A stretch of 64,000 bases of DNA from positions 220,547-284,546 of the forward strand of contig SUTQ01000001.1 of NCBI GenBank assembly GCA_015062805.1, read 5' to 3'. The position numbers and the translations under genes are program-made. How positions within the stretch are numbered: position 1 is the stretch's first letter; each line of letters begins with the position of its first letter. Under the pieces are notes generated by a model. The model did no database searches and was not told the origin of the DNA. It saw only the letters and a list, made by a program, of their open reading frames with translations. Source of the DNA: Methanosphaera stadtmanae (GTDB lineage: Archaea > Methanobacteriota > Methanobacteria > Methanobacteriales > Methanobacteriaceae). Of this stretch, positions 54,617 through 64,000 are shown one piece after another.

Positions 54617-54800
54617 TATATCATCATTTTTTTTATTAACTTTATAATTAAAATTATTATATTATTTTAAACTTTTACCCTCAAACTTAATTATATTTAC
54701 TGATTTATTTAAGAAAATTTTAAATAAAGATACTTACAAAATATATTATAATATATATTGATTTATACGGATAATTAATCTAAAAAATGGTGAAAATGCA

Positions 54801-55808
54801 ATGCAATATGGAATGTATCAAGAAATTATGGATCAGCCAATTTCTTTAAGACGCACTATAGACTCTGAAAAAGAGCATATTGAAGAAATTTCCGAGAAAT
54901 TCAGAAAATTTGATAAAATATTCCTAATTGGATGTGGTAGTTCAATTTCTACATGTTATACTATTAGGGATGTAATTAAATCAATTTCTTCTATTGAAAT
55001 TGATGTTCAAACAGGCTATGAATTTGTTGAACATCAATATTTAGAAAATAATTCAAATATGGGTTTAATTGTTACTTCACAATCTGGAGAAACATCAGAT
55101 ACGTTAGAAGCTTTACGTAAAGCTAAAAAATATGGAATTAAAACGGTATCTATTACCAATATGTCTGATAGTTCTATGGCTAAAGAAGCAGATGAATCCA
55201 TAATAACACAGTGTGGTGAAGAAAAAGCTATATTAGGAACCAAAACTTATATCACTCAATTATTCTCTTTATATGCTATATTCTTTAATATGATAAAGAC
55301 TGAAAGAGCTCAACAAATATTAAAACAATTATATGATGTTCCTAATTTAATAGAAAATCTATTAATTACAACTGAAGATGATAATAAGAAATTAGCTGAG
55401 AAACATAAAGATGTTAATCTCTTTTACTGTATGGGTGGAGGAGTTAATTTTGGATTAGCATATAAATTAGCTATGACTATGTTCATGGAAGGTTCACTTA
55501 AGCATGCATGTCCTGTTTATGCAGGGGAATTTAGACATGGATTAATAGAACGTGTTGAAGAAGGAGTAACTGTTGTATTTTTAAAATCAGGTGATGACTA
55601 TGATAAGGTTACACTCCGTGCTATTGATTTTTGTGAAAATTTAGGTGTAAATTCCATAATATTTGATTTAAAAGATTATTCCAATATTGATGTATTATTA
55701 ACTCCATTTGCATTAATAATTCCATTAGAATGGTTTATTTATCATTTATCAATATTCAATGGGGAAGATCCTGGTAGTACTAGACATATTGGTAAAGTTA
55801 GATACTAA
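54801..55808 (+). CDS. SIS-domain sugar isomerase (GlmS-C/FrlB-like)
   Basis: 335 residues with two SIS domains and no glutaminase domain. IFLIGCGSSISTCYTI, TSQSGETSDTLEALRKAKK and the C-terminal AGEFRHGLIERVEEG...DPGSTRHIGKVRY are as in the isomerase half of GlmS and FrlB-like deglycases. It may form or cleave an amino sugar phosphate for wall or glycan synthesis. GGTGAAA precedes ATG 54801. Not coupled to the next gene. Confidence 0.85.
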   Translation: MQYGMYQEIMDQPISLRRTIDSEKEHIEEISEKFRKFDKIFLIGCGSSISTCYTIRDVIKSISSIEIDVQTGYEFVEHQYLENNSNMGLIVTSQSGETSDTLEALRKAKKYGIKTVSITNMSDSSMAKEADESIITQCGEEKAILGTKTYITQLFSLYAIFFNMIKTERAQQILKQLYDVPNLIENLLITTEDDNKKLAEKHKDVNLFYCMGGGVNFGLAYKLAMTMFMEGSLKHACPVYAGEFRHGLIERVEEGVTVVFLKSGDDYDKVTLRAIDFCENLGVNSIIFDLKDYSNIDVLLTPFALIIPLEWFIYHLSIFNGEDPGSTRHIGKVRY

Positions 55809-55959
55809 TTTTTTCTACCCTTATTTTTTTATAACCTTCTAGTTTAGAGTATATTTTTTTTTTAATTTTCATTAAATTTAAATTATATAGTATATAAATG
55901 TTAATATAGATAAAATATTGAGAAATTTTTTATTAATAAATTTCTGGAGAAGTGATTTT

Positions 55960-57018
55960 TTGTATTCAATTAAATCTAATGATGATCTTGAAGAATTAAG
56001 CCCTTTTATTATTATTGGGGCTGGTGGAGGAGGAGAAAAATTCTCTAACTTTAGTGGTGTAGAAACAGCTGGTTTTTTAGATGATTCTATAGATAAACAA
56101 GGAAAAGATTTCTGTGGATATGTTGTAGGTTCAGATTTAAAAACATTGGTTGAAGAAACTAATTCTAAATCCGTTGCAATTATGTTACCTATTGGGGCTG
56201 AAGGTGCTGCATTAAAATATGCTGTTCAGGCAATAGATTTAGGTCAAAATGTTGTTACATCATTTAGGTCATTACCTTTGGAAGAAAATCCAGCTATAGT
56301 TAAATTTGCTAATCAAAAAAATGTTAAAGTAAAACAAATAAGTTCTAGGTTAGATAATGTTCAAAAAGTAATCGGTGTTGCACCAGAAAAAGTTACTGAA
56401 GTATTACCTAAAATTACATATGTACATAAAAAGCCTGTAATATTTGTTGGTGGAACCTCACAAGAATGTGGAAAAAGAACTACTACAAGAAAATTAGGTC
56501 AAATCGCTAAAGAAATGGGTTTAAAAGCAATTATATTTTCAACTGATGAAATGGGTTTTGAAAAACCTACAGATATAAACTTTAGAGCAGGAAGTTTATC
56601 GGTCATGGATGTTCCAGCAGCAGTTATGGGAACCATAAAATATATGGAAGAAAATGAAAATCCGGATATAATTTTTGTTGAAGGTCAATCTAGTTTAACA
56701 GAAACAGGGAATCCACATCCTAAAGGATTATCTGCATCTATACTGTTTGGAGCAATGCCTGATGCAGTTGTTTTATGTCATAGGCCAAATCATCCATTCA
56801 GAGAACCTATAGGAATTGAAGCAGAGTTAAATGCGATAGAAGCAGTAGAGCCAACAAAAGTAATAGCTTTATCAATAAACAGAAGAAATGATTCTGATTA
56901 TTCATTGGAAGAAGTTGAAAATGAATTTAATTTACCAACTGTTGATATTCATACAGATTCAAATGGTGGTTTAAAACGTTTAATTGAAACAGTATTAAAT
57001 TACGTGGAGGAAAACTAA
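55960..57018 (+). CDS. DUF1611 (DgcN-like) P-loop protein
   Basis: 352 residues. Its N-terminal half is Rossmann-like ([15 protein letters not shown]) and the C-terminal half a P-loop domain with [15 protein letters not shown] (~165-180) and [20 protein letters not shown]. The family includes DgcN, an N-acetyltransferase in bacterial D-glutamate catabolism, and genes next to dipeptide epimerases. TTG 55960 follows GAAGTGAT closely and is preferred to the longer TTG at 55918. Its end overlaps sepF by one base, implying coupling with cell division or wall synthesis. Confidence 0.8.
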   Translation: MYSIKSNDDLEELSPFIIIGAGGGGEKFSNFSGVETAGFLDDSIDKQGKDFCGYVVGSDLKTLVEETNSKSVAIMLPIGAEGAALKYAVQAIDLGQNVVTSFRSLPLEENPAIVKFANQKNVKVKQISSRLDNVQKVIGVAPEKVTEVLPKITYVHKKPVIFVGGTSQECGKRTTTRKLGQIAKEMGLKAIIFSTDEMGFEKPTDINFRAGSLSVMDVPAAVMGTIKYMEENENPDIIFVEGQSSLTETGNPHPKGLSASILFGAMPDAVVLCHRPNHPFREPIGIEAELNAIEAVEPTKVIALSINRRNDSDYSLEEVENEFNLPTVDIHTDSNGGLKRLIETVLNYVEEN

Positions 57019-57500
57019 TGAAAAACACATTTAAAGATTTTACAGTTAATGTAAAAAAATCAATTGATAGAGAATATGATGGTGAATCAAATATGGAACC
57101 GGATTATGATGAAAGCCAAAAAGCAGTAAATGACAACGTTATATCTTCGATAGAACAATCTTATGATGATGATTATGAAGAGTATGATATTGTTATAGAT
57201 AATCCTGAAGATGATATTTCATTAATAGAGCCGGACTCTTCTAATATTGATATGATTCGTTTAATCAAAGTTAGAACTATTAATGAATTATCAGAAGAAT
57301 TAGAAAATGTTAATAAAACTGGTGTTCCAGCAATTATAGATTTAAAATATATTCAAGAAAGAAGAGTGTCTGAATTTAAGAAAGTAGGCTCTACATTAAA
57401 AGCTTTTAAATCTGCTACTAATGCAAATGTAGTTTTATTAGGTTCTACAAGAAATGTTATTGTAGTTACTCCTGAAGATATACGAATATTGAAAGAATAA
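57018..57500 (+). CDS. sepF: Cell division protein SepF
   Basis: 160-residue archaeal SepF, FtsZ membrane anchor. The amphipathic N-terminal helix [15 protein letters not shown], an acidic flexible middle, and the SepF core (MIRLIKVRTINELSEELENVNKTGVPAIIDLKYI..., FKSATNANVVLLG, NVIVVTPEDIRI) are seen. ATG overlaps the upstream stop (TAATG). FtsZ is not in the window. Confidence 0.92.
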   Translation: MKNTFKDFTVNVKKSIDREYDGESNMEPDYDESQKAVNDNVISSIEQSYDDDYEEYDIVIDNPEDDISLIEPDSSNIDMIRLIKVRTINELSEELENVNKTGVPAIIDLKYIQERRVSEFKKVGSTLKAFKSATNANVVLLGSTRNVIVVTPEDIRILKE

Positions 57501-57552
57501 TTTCCTCTTCACTTCTCTATTTTTATTTTTTAAAAAAAGTTTATATAAAAAA

Positions 57553-58317
57553 TTATAATTTGATTTTATGGAATTGTAATGCGTTTTTGAACATTACTTT
57601 ATTTATGCACTTTTTATTAACACCTTTTTTTTCTAGTTCGTGTTTAGTTTCAGGTAAAGACATTGGATTTGATGGGGCATAGCTGATATCACTATCTAAT
57701 ACAAAGTTATCATATCCATAAATATCTAACAATTTAATAGTTTCTTCTGTTGACATTTTTAATGGTTGTATAGTGATTCCTAAAGTATAATTTTTATCAA
57801 TCAACGAATCAATTATTGTAAAGTCAATATGATCTAGTTGAACTAGTTTTGGATTTATATGTTCATCTAACAATTTAACAATTTTTTCAGTCACTTCTAT
57901 TTTATTTGTCCGAGGTGTATGAACGATAATGTTATATCCATTTTCATCCGCCAATTTTAATTGTTCAACAAACACTTGTTGTTCAATTTCGTCAGCGCTT
58001 TCAAGTCCAATTTCTCCGATAGCTATTACATTATCTTTTTCCAAGTATTCAGGTAATTTTTCTAGAACTTTATTGTAGTCTACTGGAATAGCTCTTGGGT
58101 GCACACCTACAGCACAATATAATTTTATTCCTTCATTTTCAACACGTTTTGTTTCTTTATAGATAATTCTATCAAAATGTTCAAATGAAACATTAGATTT
58201 TTTCATATCTAATGGATCATATGCACATGAAACAATAGCATTAACACCGGCAATATTCATATTCCTAAAGTCTTCGACAGGTCTACAATCTGCATGTAAG
58301 TGTGCATCAAAAATCAT
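57553..58317 (-). CDS. TatD-family metal-dependent hydrolase
   Basis: 254-residue amidohydrolase-fold protein: MIFDAHLHADCRP (HxH metal site, ~6-8), VGVHPRAIPVD, IAIGEIGLESADEIEQQVF, IIVHTPRTNK and LVQLDHIDF match TatD-type hydrolases, with FVLDSDISYAPSNPMS as the last metal Asp. Nuclease or other hydrolase activity is possible. Starts 9 bases after glyS ends. Confidence 0.85.
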   Translation of the reverse strand: MIFDAHLHADCRPVEDFRNMNIAGVNAIVSCAYDPLDMKKSNVSFEHFDRIIYKETKRVENEGIKLYCAVGVHPRAIPVDYNKVLEKLPEYLEKDNVIAIGEIGLESADEIEQQVFVEQLKLADENGYNIIVHTPRTNKIEVTEKIVKLLDEHINPKLVQLDHIDFTIIDSLIDKNYTLGITIQPLKMSTEETIKLLDIYGYDNFVLDSDISYAPSNPMSLPETKHELEKKGVNKKCINKVMFKNALQFHKIKL

Positions 58318-58326
58318 TTAAATACC

Positions 58327-60069
58327 TCATTCTTCTATTTCATCAAATTTGATTTGATTTTCAATTAGTTGATTAATGATTATTGGTATTCTATTAATTG
58401 AAATTCTTTTTTGTTTGAAATTATCTCGATTACGAATTGTTACTTTATTATCCTCTACAGACTCATAGTCAACAGTTATCGCGTAAGGAACTCCTATTTC
58501 ATCTGCTCTGGCATATCTTCTTCCTATTGTACCACTAGTATCATATGAAGTAATGAATCCATTTTTTCTTAGGGTAATTTCAATATTTTCTGCAATTTCA
58601 GTTAAAGGTTCTTTATTTACTAACGGTAGAACTACGGCTTTAATTGGAGCTATCTTGGCAGGTAGTTTGAAATAAGCCCTAATTTCTCCTTCTTCACTAA
58701 TATCTTCAGTGTAAGAATGTAATAATGTGGAATATATTATACGATCAATACCATAGGATGGTTCTATGACGTGAGGAACAAATCTTTCTCCTTTAATTTT
58801 TTCTTCAACAGTTTCAAAAGTTATAAAACTATCATCGATTTCATAGTTGTTTTCACCAATAGAAAATTTGTATGTTCCTTCATTTTCAAATTTTTCCTTA
58901 ATTTCATTAGGATTGATATTTTCTAGTAATTCTTTTGCTTTTGTAGAATCACCTTTAAATGTTGGTCCAAATTTTTTCATGTTAAATGAAGGTTTTGTAA
59001 CAGTAACTGTTTTTGGTTCATCAAATTCTTTAAACACTGATAAATCTTCTTTACTGTGAGATATATGGGATTTTAAATCGAAATCAGTTCTATCAGCTAT
59101 TCCAATAATTTCAACCCAACCAAATTGGTCAGTTTTTACTTCAGCATCCCAACAATCAATAGCATAATGGGCCATTTCATCTGGTAAATGTTGTCTAAAT
59201 CTAATTGCTTCTTTAGGAATGCCAATATTTTTAAGGAATTTACTTGCTAGGACTATTTGGTATATTAACATTTCACTAGAAACAATACCTGCATCTATAG
59301 CTTCTTTAACTTTAATATTGATTGGTTCTTTATTATTTAATTGTTCTTTTTGACTAAATAACCGTAATTCACAGTTTTCAATATTTTTATAGTTTTTATG
59401 TCTTTTGTCTGAAGGATCAACAAATATTTCAGCTTCAGCTTGAGTGAACTCTCTTAATCTTATTACTCCCTGTCTTGGAGATAATTCATTTCTGTAAGAT
59501 TTTCCTAATTGAACTATTCCAAATGGTAATTTATCTTTATAGAATCTACTAATTCTTTTAAAAGCAATAAAAATTCCTTGAGCAGTTTCAGGTCTCATGA
59601 ATCCAACTTGTTTTCCACTAGCTCCTATTTGCGTTTTAAACATTAAATTATAACTTTGAACGTCATCTAATTTACCTTCACAATCTGGACATACAATATT
59701 ATTTTCAGCAATAATTTCTGTAAGTTTTTCATCAGGTAATCCTTCAACATCATCGTCTATAATAGCTTCTATAACATGATCTGCCCTATAAACTTCTTTA
59801 CATTCTGTACATTGGGTCATAGGATCTGTAAAATTGTCAACGTGGCCTGATGCTTTAAGAGTGTTTCTGGGCATTACGGTAGGTGCTTCAATTTCATAAA
59901 ATCCTTCTTCAAAAACATAGTATTGTCTCCAAAGATTCATAATATTATTTTTTAATAATCCACCTAGTGGTCCATAATCATAAAAACCAGCTACTCCTGA
60001 ATATATTTCAAAGGAAGGATAAATTATTCCTCTTTTCTTGGATATACTCATTACTTTTTCATTACTCAT
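58327..60069 (-). CDS. glyS: Glycyl-tRNA synthetase, eukaryote/archaeal type
   Basis: 580-residue class II synthetase. GVAGFYDYGPLGGLLKNN, the zinc site CTECKEVYRADH...CPDCEGK, motif 2 FGIVQLGKSYRNELSPRQGVIRLREFTQAE, and motif 3 PSYGIDRIIYSTL are plain; the anticodon-binding C-terminus (KIAPIKAVVLPL) follows. ATG overlaps the dcd stop (TAATG). Confidence 0.97.
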   Translation of the reverse strand: MSNEKVMSISKKRGIIYPSFEIYSGVAGFYDYGPLGGLLKNNIMNLWRQYYVFEEGFYEIEAPTVMPRNTLKASGHVDNFTDPMTQCTECKEVYRADHVIEAIIDDDVEGLPDEKLTEIIAENNIVCPDCEGKLDDVQSYNLMFKTQIGASGKQVGFMRPETAQGIFIAFKRISRFYKDKLPFGIVQLGKSYRNELSPRQGVIRLREFTQAEAEIFVDPSDKRHKNYKNIENCELRLFSQKEQLNNKEPINIKVKEAIDAGIVSSEMLIYQIVLASKFLKNIGIPKEAIRFRQHLPDEMAHYAIDCWDAEVKTDQFGWVEIIGIADRTDFDLKSHISHSKEDLSVFKEFDEPKTVTVTKPSFNMKKFGPTFKGDSTKAKELLENINPNEIKEKFENEGTYKFSIGENNYEIDDSFITFETVEEKIKGERFVPHVIEPSYGIDRIIYSTLLHSYTEDISEEGEIRAYFKLPAKIAPIKAVVLPLVNKEPLTEIAENIEITLRKNGFITSYDTSGTIGRRYARADEIGVPYAITVDYESVEDNKVTIRNRDNFKQKRISINRIPIIINQLIENQIKFDEIEE

Positions 60070-60662
60070 TATTTTCCCCCATTATTTATATCGAAATCTT
60101 CTTTAATTTTACTAACTTGTGGTCCTTTTTGTCCCATATATTTACTATCCCTCTCTTTGTGACCATATGGTTTTGCAGATGGTGTAGTCATGGTTTCAAA
60201 TACAATTTGACAAACTCTTTGACCAGGATATAATGCTACAGGCATTTTACCAATATTTGAAATTTCTAATGTAATTTTACCTTCAAAACCCGGATCTATG
60301 TAACCTGCTGTAACGTGCATTGTTACACCAAGTCTACCAATAGAGGAACGACCTTCTACTCTAGCAACTATGTCTGCAGGTAGTTTAACAGTTTCATAGG
60401 TGGTAGCTAATGTAAATTCACCTGGATGAATAATAAATGGTTCACCATCCGGAATTTCAATTGTTTCCATATATGATTCTAAATCTGTATTATCAAAAGG
60501 ATCAATAAATGGTTTTGAAATAATTTTAAATCCTTTGAATTCGTTGCCTATTCTTAAATCTACAGATGAAGGTTGGATTTGTTTTTCATCTTTGATTGGA
60601 AAAATTTCTATTTTTTCTTCATCCAAATACTTTTTAATATCTACATCACTGAGTATTGCCAT
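60069..60662 (-). CDS. dcd: dCTP deaminase
   Basis: 197-residue trimeric enzyme making dUTP (or dUMP in bifunctional archaeal forms) from dCTP. PSSVDLRIGNEF, EFTLATTYETVKLPADIVARVEGRSSIGRLGV and DPGFEGKITLEISN contain the Arg/Glu active-site residues. In M. jannaschii the homologue also has dUTPase activity; this cannot be told by eye here. It starts 3 bases after trmJ. Confidence 0.95.
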   Translation of the reverse strand: MAILSDVDIKKYLDEEKIEIFPIKDEKQIQPSSVDLRIGNEFKGFKIISKPFIDPFDNTDLESYMETIEIPDGEPFIIHPGEFTLATTYETVKLPADIVARVEGRSSIGRLGVTMHVTAGYIDPGFEGKITLEISNIGKMPVALYPGQRVCQIVFETMTTPSAKPYGHKERDSKYMGQKGPQVSKIKEDFDINNGGK

Positions 60663-60665
60663 AGT

Positions 60666-61376
60666 TTATTCCTCTTTTGATTTAATTCTTACATTTATAC
60701 GTTTAAGTGTTCCGCGCAACATTTTTGATTCACGACCTGCAATAAAAGCACGACCTATAATCCTTTTGGTAATTATTTCCACATTTTTTCTTTTATGATT
60801 AGGATAATCTAATTTAGAAATAATTTCTTTACACAATTCTGTGATTATCGTTTTGTCCTCAAAACTAGCAATTTCCATATTATCGACTGGATAATCTTTT
60901 TGAGTTTTATAGATTTCATAGAAAACAATTGCAGCTGCATGACTAATGTTCATTATAGGATACTCTTCGCTAGTTGGTATAGTCACTAAAATATCACATA
61001 ACTCTAATTCTTCATTACTTAAACCTTCACCTTCTCTTCCAAATAATAATGCAATATTTCCATGGATATGCATATTTTTTCCAAGTTCTTCTGGTGTAAT
61101 AGGGATACGTGGAATGTTATAACTACCTCCGGCCGTACCAGTAGTTCCTACAATTGTGGTGATTTCATTTTCTTCTATGAAGTCTGAAATCGTAGCATAT
61201 TTCTTAGCATCTTGAACAATATCTCTTGCATGACTAGCTTGATAATAAGCACTATTTTCTAGTTTACAAGGATTAATTAAAGCTAATTTTTTTAATCCAA
61301 AGTTTTTCATAGTTCTAGCTAGAAATCCTATGTTTCCAGGAGTTTTTGGCTCAACAAATACAGTATAAATTTTCAA
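60666..61376 (-). CDS. trmJ: tRNA 2'-O-methyltransferase TrmJ-like (SPOUT)
   Basis: 236-residue SPOUT methyltransferase. VFVEPKTPGNIGFLARTMKNFGL, ALLFGREGEGLSNEELELCD and YPIMNISHAAAIVFYEIYK form the trefoil knot and SAM site. Archaeal TrmJ methylates C32 of tRNA. First gene of a trmJ-dcd-glyS-TatD run. Confidence 0.93.
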   Translation of the reverse strand: MKIYTVFVEPKTPGNIGFLARTMKNFGLKKLALINPCKLENSAYYQASHARDIVQDAKKYATISDFIEENEITTIVGTTGTAGGSYNIPRIPITPEELGKNMHIHGNIALLFGREGEGLSNEELELCDILVTIPTSEEYPIMNISHAAAIVFYEIYKTQKDYPVDNMEIASFEDKTIITELCKEIISKLDYPNHKRKNVEIITKRIIGRAFIAGRESKMLRGTLKRINVRIKSKEE

Positions 61377-61648
61377 ATATAATCACTATATATATTTCTG
61401 TATATTTTTTTTAAAATAAATTTCTCTTTATTTTTTTCATAATTATTTTTTTCCAAAAAATAAATCTTTTTAGATTTTAGAAACTATTTTTAAGGGATAA
61501 TTATTAACAGAACACTTAATTTTTCTGTAAGTATATAAAATTTTAAATTTAAGTAAAAAATATATTATATAAGATTCATTATTAATACTGTAAATACATA
61601 AATAAATAATTAAACAATAACTTTTTAAAAAAATAATGGGATGATATT
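61377..61648. other. Noncoding region before the YbjQ gene
   Basis: 272 AT-rich bases; contains an AAAAAATATATTATATAAG tract (61554-61572) as the likely TATA region of the rightward gene. No gene or hairpin evident. Confidence 0.5.
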
Positions 61649-61969
61649 ATGTTGATGGTTACCACACCAGATCTTGAAGGAAAAACCGTAAAAAAATATT
61701 TTGGTATAGTTAATGGTGAAGGTTTAATTGGATCTAATGTTTATAAAGATATCTTCTCTGGTGTTAGAGATGTAGTTGGTGGAAGAACATCCACTTATGA
61801 AGTTGAATTAAAAAAAGCTAGAGAATTAGCATTAAGTAGTATGGAAGAAAAAGCTACTGAATTAGGAGCAAATGCTATTTTAAATGTTAGAATAAAATAT
61901 AGTAATCTTGGCGGTACTATGGGGAATACAATTTTAGTTAGTGTAAATGGAACCGCCGTATTATATTAA
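61649..61969 (+). CDS. YbjQ/UPF0145 family protein
   Basis: 106 residues of the YbjQ (DUF74) family: [54 protein letters not shown] and the closing [10 protein letters not shown] strand. Pentameric small proteins with no known role; sometimes called heavy-metal-binding. GGGATGAT precedes the ATG. Confidence 0.92.
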   Translation: MLMVTTPDLEGKTVKKYFGIVNGEGLIGSNVYKDIFSGVRDVVGGRTSTYEVELKKARELALSSMEEKATELGANAILNVRIKYSNLGGTMGNTILVSVNGTAVLY

Positions 61970-61996
61970 AAAAAAGAATAATAAGGTAGAAATATC

Positions 61997-63496
61997 TTAT
62001 TTATATGCTTTATTTAGCAATTCCATAATATTAATAACACTAGTTTTTGAATTTTTCTTTTCTAAAGAATCATTAATATTAAATTCACAGAATGGACAGA
62101 TTGTTACAACATAATCAACACCTAGTTTGTCAATCATATCTACTTTATCATCTGCAAGTGCTTCTGCTATTTCTGGTTTACCTGATTTAACACCACCACC
62201 AGCACCACAACATTGGTCTGGTTTATCCATTTCAATGAATTCTACACCTTTAATACTTTTTAGAATATTTCTAGGTTGTTCACTAATTCCTTGGCTTCTA
62301 ACTAAATGACATGGATCATGATATGTGACCTTAACATTTAATTCATTCATATCTTCAGGATCTAATTTTCCATCTAAAAATTCACTGATGTCCATTACAT
62401 TCAAATTTACGCCATATTCGGGATAATTATTTTTTAATGTAGCTCCACAACCCGCACATACAGTTAAAATTGTGTCATAGTCCTTGAAAGTTTCATAGTT
62501 CTTTTTAACTAAATCAGGGATGATGTCTATTTGACCAGTTCTAAACAATGGAGAACCACAGCAAACTTGTGATTCTGGAACATCAATATCATAACCTAAT
62601 TTTTTGAGTACATCAATTAGGTATTCTGCTATCCATGGTAATCTATTGTCTATCATACACCCAGTAAAGAAAGCAATTTTATTGTTCTTTTGGGATGTAT
62701 TTGTTTTATTATATTCTTTTACAAATCCTTCTGGATATTTGCTGTCTCTTTGAGGTTGTACTGTTCTACCTGTATTTAGTACAGCTTCTCTAATTAATTT
62801 GTGAGGTTCTAAAGGGCCTTGCTTTTCAGAAAAAATTTTAGCTCTTAGTTTTTCAATAGCTTTTCCATAGATATCTATGTTTTTAGGGCATGTTTTGGAA
62901 CATTCCCCACATGAAGTACAATAATATATTCCATTCTCAACAGATTTTTCCGAAAGAGATTCATCTTCTCTTGGATCAAATTCAATATTTGAGAAGCCCC
63001 TCATGAAATATGGTCCTACATATTCATCCGTTTTTTTAATTACAGGACACATGGAAATACAGGAGAAACAATCAACACAACCTCTTAACTGATCACATAA
63101 TGCATAATCGGCAGGTTTAATTAGTTCTGGTTTCCTTTTTTCAGCTTCGAGATCTTCAGAAACCATGTACATATTTAAATTTTTAATTTTATCATTTAAT
63201 TCATTCCTATCAACAATTAAATCTTTAATAACTGGAAGATCTAAAGGTTCTAGAAGGTCATTGTCTTTGATTTCTGCTTTACAGGCTAATTTAGCTTTAC
63301 CATTAACTTTAATTGCACAAGATCCACATTGACCGGCTCTACATGAATATCTATATGCAATATTAGCATCATACTTTTTATTAATTTGAGCTAATGCATC
63401 TAAGACTTTCATTTTTTCAATCTCTTCAATTTCATATGATTCGGTATAATGTTCATCTTTCACAGGATTATATCTTTTAATATTAACAGTAATCAT
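61997..63496 (-). CDS. tfrB: Thiol:fumarate reductase subunit B
   Basis: 499 residues. N-terminal SdhB-like [2Fe-2S] domain (RYSCRAGQCGSCAIKVNG), then [4Fe-4S] motifs CVDCFSCISMC and CTSCGECSKTC, then two CCG (HdrB-like) domains: FTGCMID..., QVCCGSPLF, CAGCGATL and DPCHLV, QCCGAGGG, CPFCEFN. Tfr reduces fumarate with coenzymes M and B in Methanobacteriales, giving succinate for biosynthesis and CoM-S-S-CoB. TfrA is not adjacent within the window. Confidence 0.93.
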   Translation of the reverse strand: MITVNIKRYNPVKDEHYTESYEIEEIEKMKVLDALAQINKKYDANIAYRYSCRAGQCGSCAIKVNGKAKLACKAEIKDNDLLEPLDLPVIKDLIVDRNELNDKIKNLNMYMVSEDLEAEKRKPELIKPADYALCDQLRGCVDCFSCISMCPVIKKTDEYVGPYFMRGFSNIEFDPREDESLSEKSVENGIYYCTSCGECSKTCPKNIDIYGKAIEKLRAKIFSEKQGPLEPHKLIREAVLNTGRTVQPQRDSKYPEGFVKEYNKTNTSQKNNKIAFFTGCMIDNRLPWIAEYLIDVLKKLGYDIDVPESQVCCGSPLFRTGQIDIIPDLVKKNYETFKDYDTILTVCAGCGATLKNNYPEYGVNLNVMDISEFLDGKLDPEDMNELNVKVTYHDPCHLVRSQGISEQPRNILKSIKGVEFIEMDKPDQCCGAGGGVKSGKPEIAEALADDKVDMIDKLGVDYVVTICPFCEFNINDSLEKKNSKTSVINIMELLNKAYK

Positions 63497-63732
63497 ATTA
63501 ATCTCTCAAATATCTAATTAGGCAATAAAGATTATTTAACCTTTTAATTATAAATTTATTTTGTATTGTTATATCTTATTTTAATATCTTTATTTCTTTT
63601 CTTTTAAAATTTGTTAATAAAAAACTTATACTTGATTAAATATAAATATAATTAATCTTTAATAATTAATAATAGATTTTTTCGCATTAAATTATTATTT
63701 CATTATGTTTAATTATTTTAAGGAGTATTATT

Positions 63733-64000
63733 ATGAAAATAAAAGAATTATTAGATTCCGAAGAAGGAAAGAAACGTTTCATGTTGGGAAATGAAGCGGC
63801 TGTAAGAGGTGTTTTGGAAGCTGGTGTTTCATTAGCAGCAACTTATCCCGGAACGCCTTCTTCAGAGATAGGTGATATTTTATTTAAAATTGCTAAAGAT
63901 GCAAATGTTTATTTTGAGTTTTCATCAAATGAAAAAGTAGCCATAGAAGTTGCAGCTTCAGCAGCTAGTACTGGTTTAAGGACATTTTCATTCATGAAGC
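63733..64000 (+). CDS. iorA: Indolepyruvate ferredoxin oxidoreductase alpha subunit, 5' part
   Basis: First 89 codons, continuing past the window. The protein begins MKIKELLDSEEGKKRFMLGNEAAVRGVLEAG and ...AATYPGTPSSEIGDILF, the pyruvate-oxidoreductase-like N-terminal segment of IorA, which oxidises aryl pyruvates or works in reverse for aromatic amino acid assimilation. AAGGAGTATT precedes ATG 63733. The match in the first domain is clear; C-terminal TPP and ferredoxin domains lie outside. Confidence 0.85.
   Translation, partial: MKIKELLDSEEGKKRFMLGNEAAVRGVLEAGVSLAATYPGTPSSEIGDILFKIAKDANVYFEFSSNEKVAIEVAASAASTGLRTFSFMK

Overview
The window is an AT-rich (well under about one third G+C by eye) chromosomal segment of a methanogenic archaeon of the order Methanobacteriales, most like the gut genus Methanosphaera, with Methanobrevibacter as the alternative. 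The evidence is the combination of methanogenesis genes (mer, cfbC for coenzyme F430, thiol:fumarate reductase tfrB), archaeal information-processing genes (TBP, FEN1, pelota, Mre11-Rad50-HerA-NurA, CDC48), archaeosine genes, geranylgeranyl reductase, archaeal SepF, a MraY-like and MurG-like pair compatible with a pseudomurein wall, and GGTGA-type ribosome binding sites. No insertion sequence, prophage, CRISPR array or rRNA gene was seen. Two tRNA genes (Leu-GAG and Ile-GAT) are present.

Layout. 1-5.4 kb: end of mer, RaSEA (archaeosine), hcp divergent from a TrmB-type regulator, a DUF89 protein and an FMN-binding flavoprotein. 5.5-10 kb: purF, a U32 family protein, cfbC, a GIY-YIG-like protein, DUF371 and tRNA-Leu. 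10-15.7 kb: nucleotide-sugar genes (rmlD, rmlB, rmlA, galU) enclosing a tocopherol-cyclase-like gene and a TIGR04076 gene. 15.7-18.2 kb: homoaconitase large subunit and AksA for coenzyme B side-chain synthesis; aksA has no usual start codon. 18.3-21.6 kb: CYTH phosphatase/cyclase, TBP and a phosphoserine-phosphatase-like coiled-coil fusion. 21.7-28.4 kb: nurA-herA-mre11-rad50 repair operon. 28.6-33.4 kb: a winged-helix-like protein, galE, a glycosyltransferase, FEN1 and S-adenosylhomocysteine hydrolase. 33.5-38.8 kb: CDC48, prephenate dehydrogenase, a small conserved protein and pelota. 38.9-42.8 kb: MraY-like and MurG-like genes around a ferredoxin, then a dihydrolipoamide-dehydrogenase-like flavoprotein. 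42.8-50 kb: complete trpEGCFBAD operon divergent from a TrpY-like ACT-domain regulator. 50-54.6 kb: hypC, tRNA-Ile, an Fe-S assembly protein, ArcS, geranylgeranyl reductase with a small ferredoxin missed by length-limited gene calling, two small zinc-binding proteins and SfsA. 54.8-57.5 kb: SIS-domain isomerase, DUF1611 and sepF. 57.5-64 kb: TatD-like hydrolase, glyS, dcd, trmJ, a YbjQ protein, tfrB and the start of iorA.

The most informative observations are regulatory or concern gene structure: an apparent AUU start for aksA; TTAC-N5-GTAA operator-like sites at the cdc48 promoter, with related sites at an uncharacterised winged-helix gene; palindromes at the TATA region of the trp/trpY intergenic space and a mini-ORF with its own good ribosome binding site overlapping the trpE start; an inverted repeat between hcp and its divergent regulator; a palindrome over the TATA box of a flavoprotein gene; a tocopherol-cyclase-like gene that is unexpected in a methanogen; and the MraY/MurG-like pair. 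All promoter, operator and transfer statements are inferences from sequence reading alone.
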